Assembly: GCA_030627025.1 (NCBI GenBank) | Contig: DAOUSX010000095.1 | Location: forward strand, 1 to 5,318 | DNA: 5,318 nt | Origin: Dehalococcoidia bacterium | Lineage (GTDB): Bacteria; Chloroflexota; Dehalococcoidia; GIF9; AB-539-J10 | Direction: 5' to 3' | In this document: positions 5,000-5,318 of the stretch, in pieces | Layout of the letters: every line of letters starts with the position of its first letter | How positions within the stretch are numbered: the stretch's first letter is position 1 | The notes under the pieces: generated by a model | What the model saw: only the letters and a program-made list of their open reading frames with translations | Databases searched by the model: none | Told to the model about the DNA's origin: nothing | Position numbers and translations under genes: made by a program

Positions 5000-5154
5000 T
5001 AGAAAACAAGGCGAAGAGTAGGAATCTGGTCGTTTGTAAGTCCTGGGATAGCTTTCGGAGCTATAATAAACTCTTGTCCTACCTTAACTTCGATTGTTTG
5101 AGCGGGTCACTGTATACCTTTAACATCCAAGTTCGTAAACTTCATACTAGCCAA
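5000..5154 (-). pseudogene. Possible decayed coding fragment interrupted by UGA
   Basis: On the minus strand, AGGAG (5163-5167) precedes a TTG at 5154-5152 by 8 nt, with an ATG three codons later (5145). The frame reads MASMKFTNLDVKGIQ, meets TGA at 5109-5107, then stays open with protein-like sequence: PAQTIEVKVGQEFIIAPKAI and onward past 5000 into the antisense of the enzyme gene. The IEVKVGQEF stretch resembles the first strands of small beta-sandwich domains such as chagasin-type (I42) protease inhibitors, but its NPTTGY motif is absent. It could be a gene remnant, or chance coding-like sequence. No function is assigned. Confidence 0.2.
5048..5064. repeat. Perfect 6-bp hairpin downstream of the thiamine-diphosphate enzyme gene
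   Basis: ATAGCT-TTCGG-AGCTAT: a 6-bp stem with a five-base loop, 48 nt past the stop codon. A seventh, T-G, pair would close the loop to TCG. AATAAACTCT follows on the plus strand and CCCAGG on the minus strand; neither is a U-tract, so it is at most an unusual terminator or a 3'-end stabiliser. Confidence 0.4.
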
Positions 5155-5318
5155 GCTACTTTCTCCTATACTGAATCCTTAATATATCACAACTATAGCA
5201 AAGCCAGTTTTCCTTTTTGGGCGAGTTCTAGTTTGGGAGAAGTCGATAAGAATGCGAGATATGGAGCGTTTCGCTTCAAACCACTGCTATAGAGTTTTGC
5301 ATAAGTAGGGAAGTTTAG

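Larger units (their letters stand above)
5000..5318. other. Intergenic tail with no intact gene
   Basis: These 319 nt run from the stop of the thiamine-diphosphate enzyme to the right edge. They hold the hairpin at 5048-5064 and the possible interrupted reading frame on the minus strand described separately. A plus-strand reading frame here (to 5292) has no ribosome binding site, starts inside the upstream gene and shows no domain, so I do not call it. Near the right edge, AGCG-TTT-CGCT (about 5265-5275) is a minor hairpin. No gene start is visible before the end. Confidence 0.5.

Noticed and set aside
4963..5292. 109-residue plus-strand reading frame over the end of the thiamine-diphosphate enzyme gene and beyond.
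   Set aside because: It starts inside the upstream gene in another frame, has no Shine-Dalgarno, and has a low-similarity, non-protein-like composition.
1..5318. CRISPR arrays, insertion sequences, tRNA or rRNA genes and phage attachment sites.
   Set aside because: No regularly spaced repeats, transposase-like frame, terminal inverted repeats or cloverleaf-like sequence were found by eye on either strand.

Overview
The window looks bacterial. Open reading frames are closely packed, Shine-Dalgarno sequences are strong (AGGAGG-type before three of the four start codons that can be judged), and there is a near-consensus sigma-70 promoter. Base composition is middling, with AT-richer gaps. A short single-RRM RNA-binding protein beside an NDP-forming acyl-CoA synthetase alpha chain would suit an anaerobic lineage such as Chloroflexota (Dehalococcoidia-like) or a deltaproteobacterial relative. 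This is a weak guess from gene content; no rRNA, tRNA or other phylogenetic marker is present.

Layout. (1) 2-1336, plus strand: an acyl-CoA synthetase (ADP/NDP-forming) alpha chain that enters from the left edge without its N-terminus. (2) 1436-2008, minus strand: an integral-membrane methyltransferase of the isoprenylcysteine/phospholipid methyltransferase fold, converging on gene 1 across a 99-nt gap with no convincing intrinsic terminator; a candidate promoter lies at 2061-2090. (3) 2009-2450: a gap with no convincing gene, holding that promoter and a 12-nt direct repeat. (4) 2451-2808, minus strand: an 83-residue RRM protein preceded by a 28-codon leader ORF that has its own strong ribosome binding site. 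(5) 2809-3280: a divergent regulatory gap with a weak minus-strand promoter, a cluster of GATAA/TTATC inverted repeats, a strong plus-strand promoter and a 115-nt structured leader. (6) 3281-4999, plus strand: a complete 572-residue thiamine-diphosphate enzyme of the acetolactate synthase/oxalyl-CoA decarboxylase superfamily. (7) 5000-5318: no intact gene; a perfect hairpin and a possible interrupted ORF remnant on the minus strand.

The genes do not form one operon; every neighbouring pair except the leader ORF and the RRM gene changes strand. The acyl-CoA synthetase and the thiamine-diphosphate enzyme could both belong to 2-oxoacid/acyl-CoA metabolism, but nothing in the sequence links them directly.

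The most interesting item is the RRM gene's leader. The leader ORF carries ACCUCC over its Leu-Pro-Pro codons. That hexamer forms the exact loop of a perfect 5-bp hairpin (2748-2763), and it can instead pair over 10 bp with the RRM gene's ribosome binding site and start codon (2702-2712). This layout suggests translation-controlled exposure of the RRM start. It was read by eye and has not been folded or compared across species.
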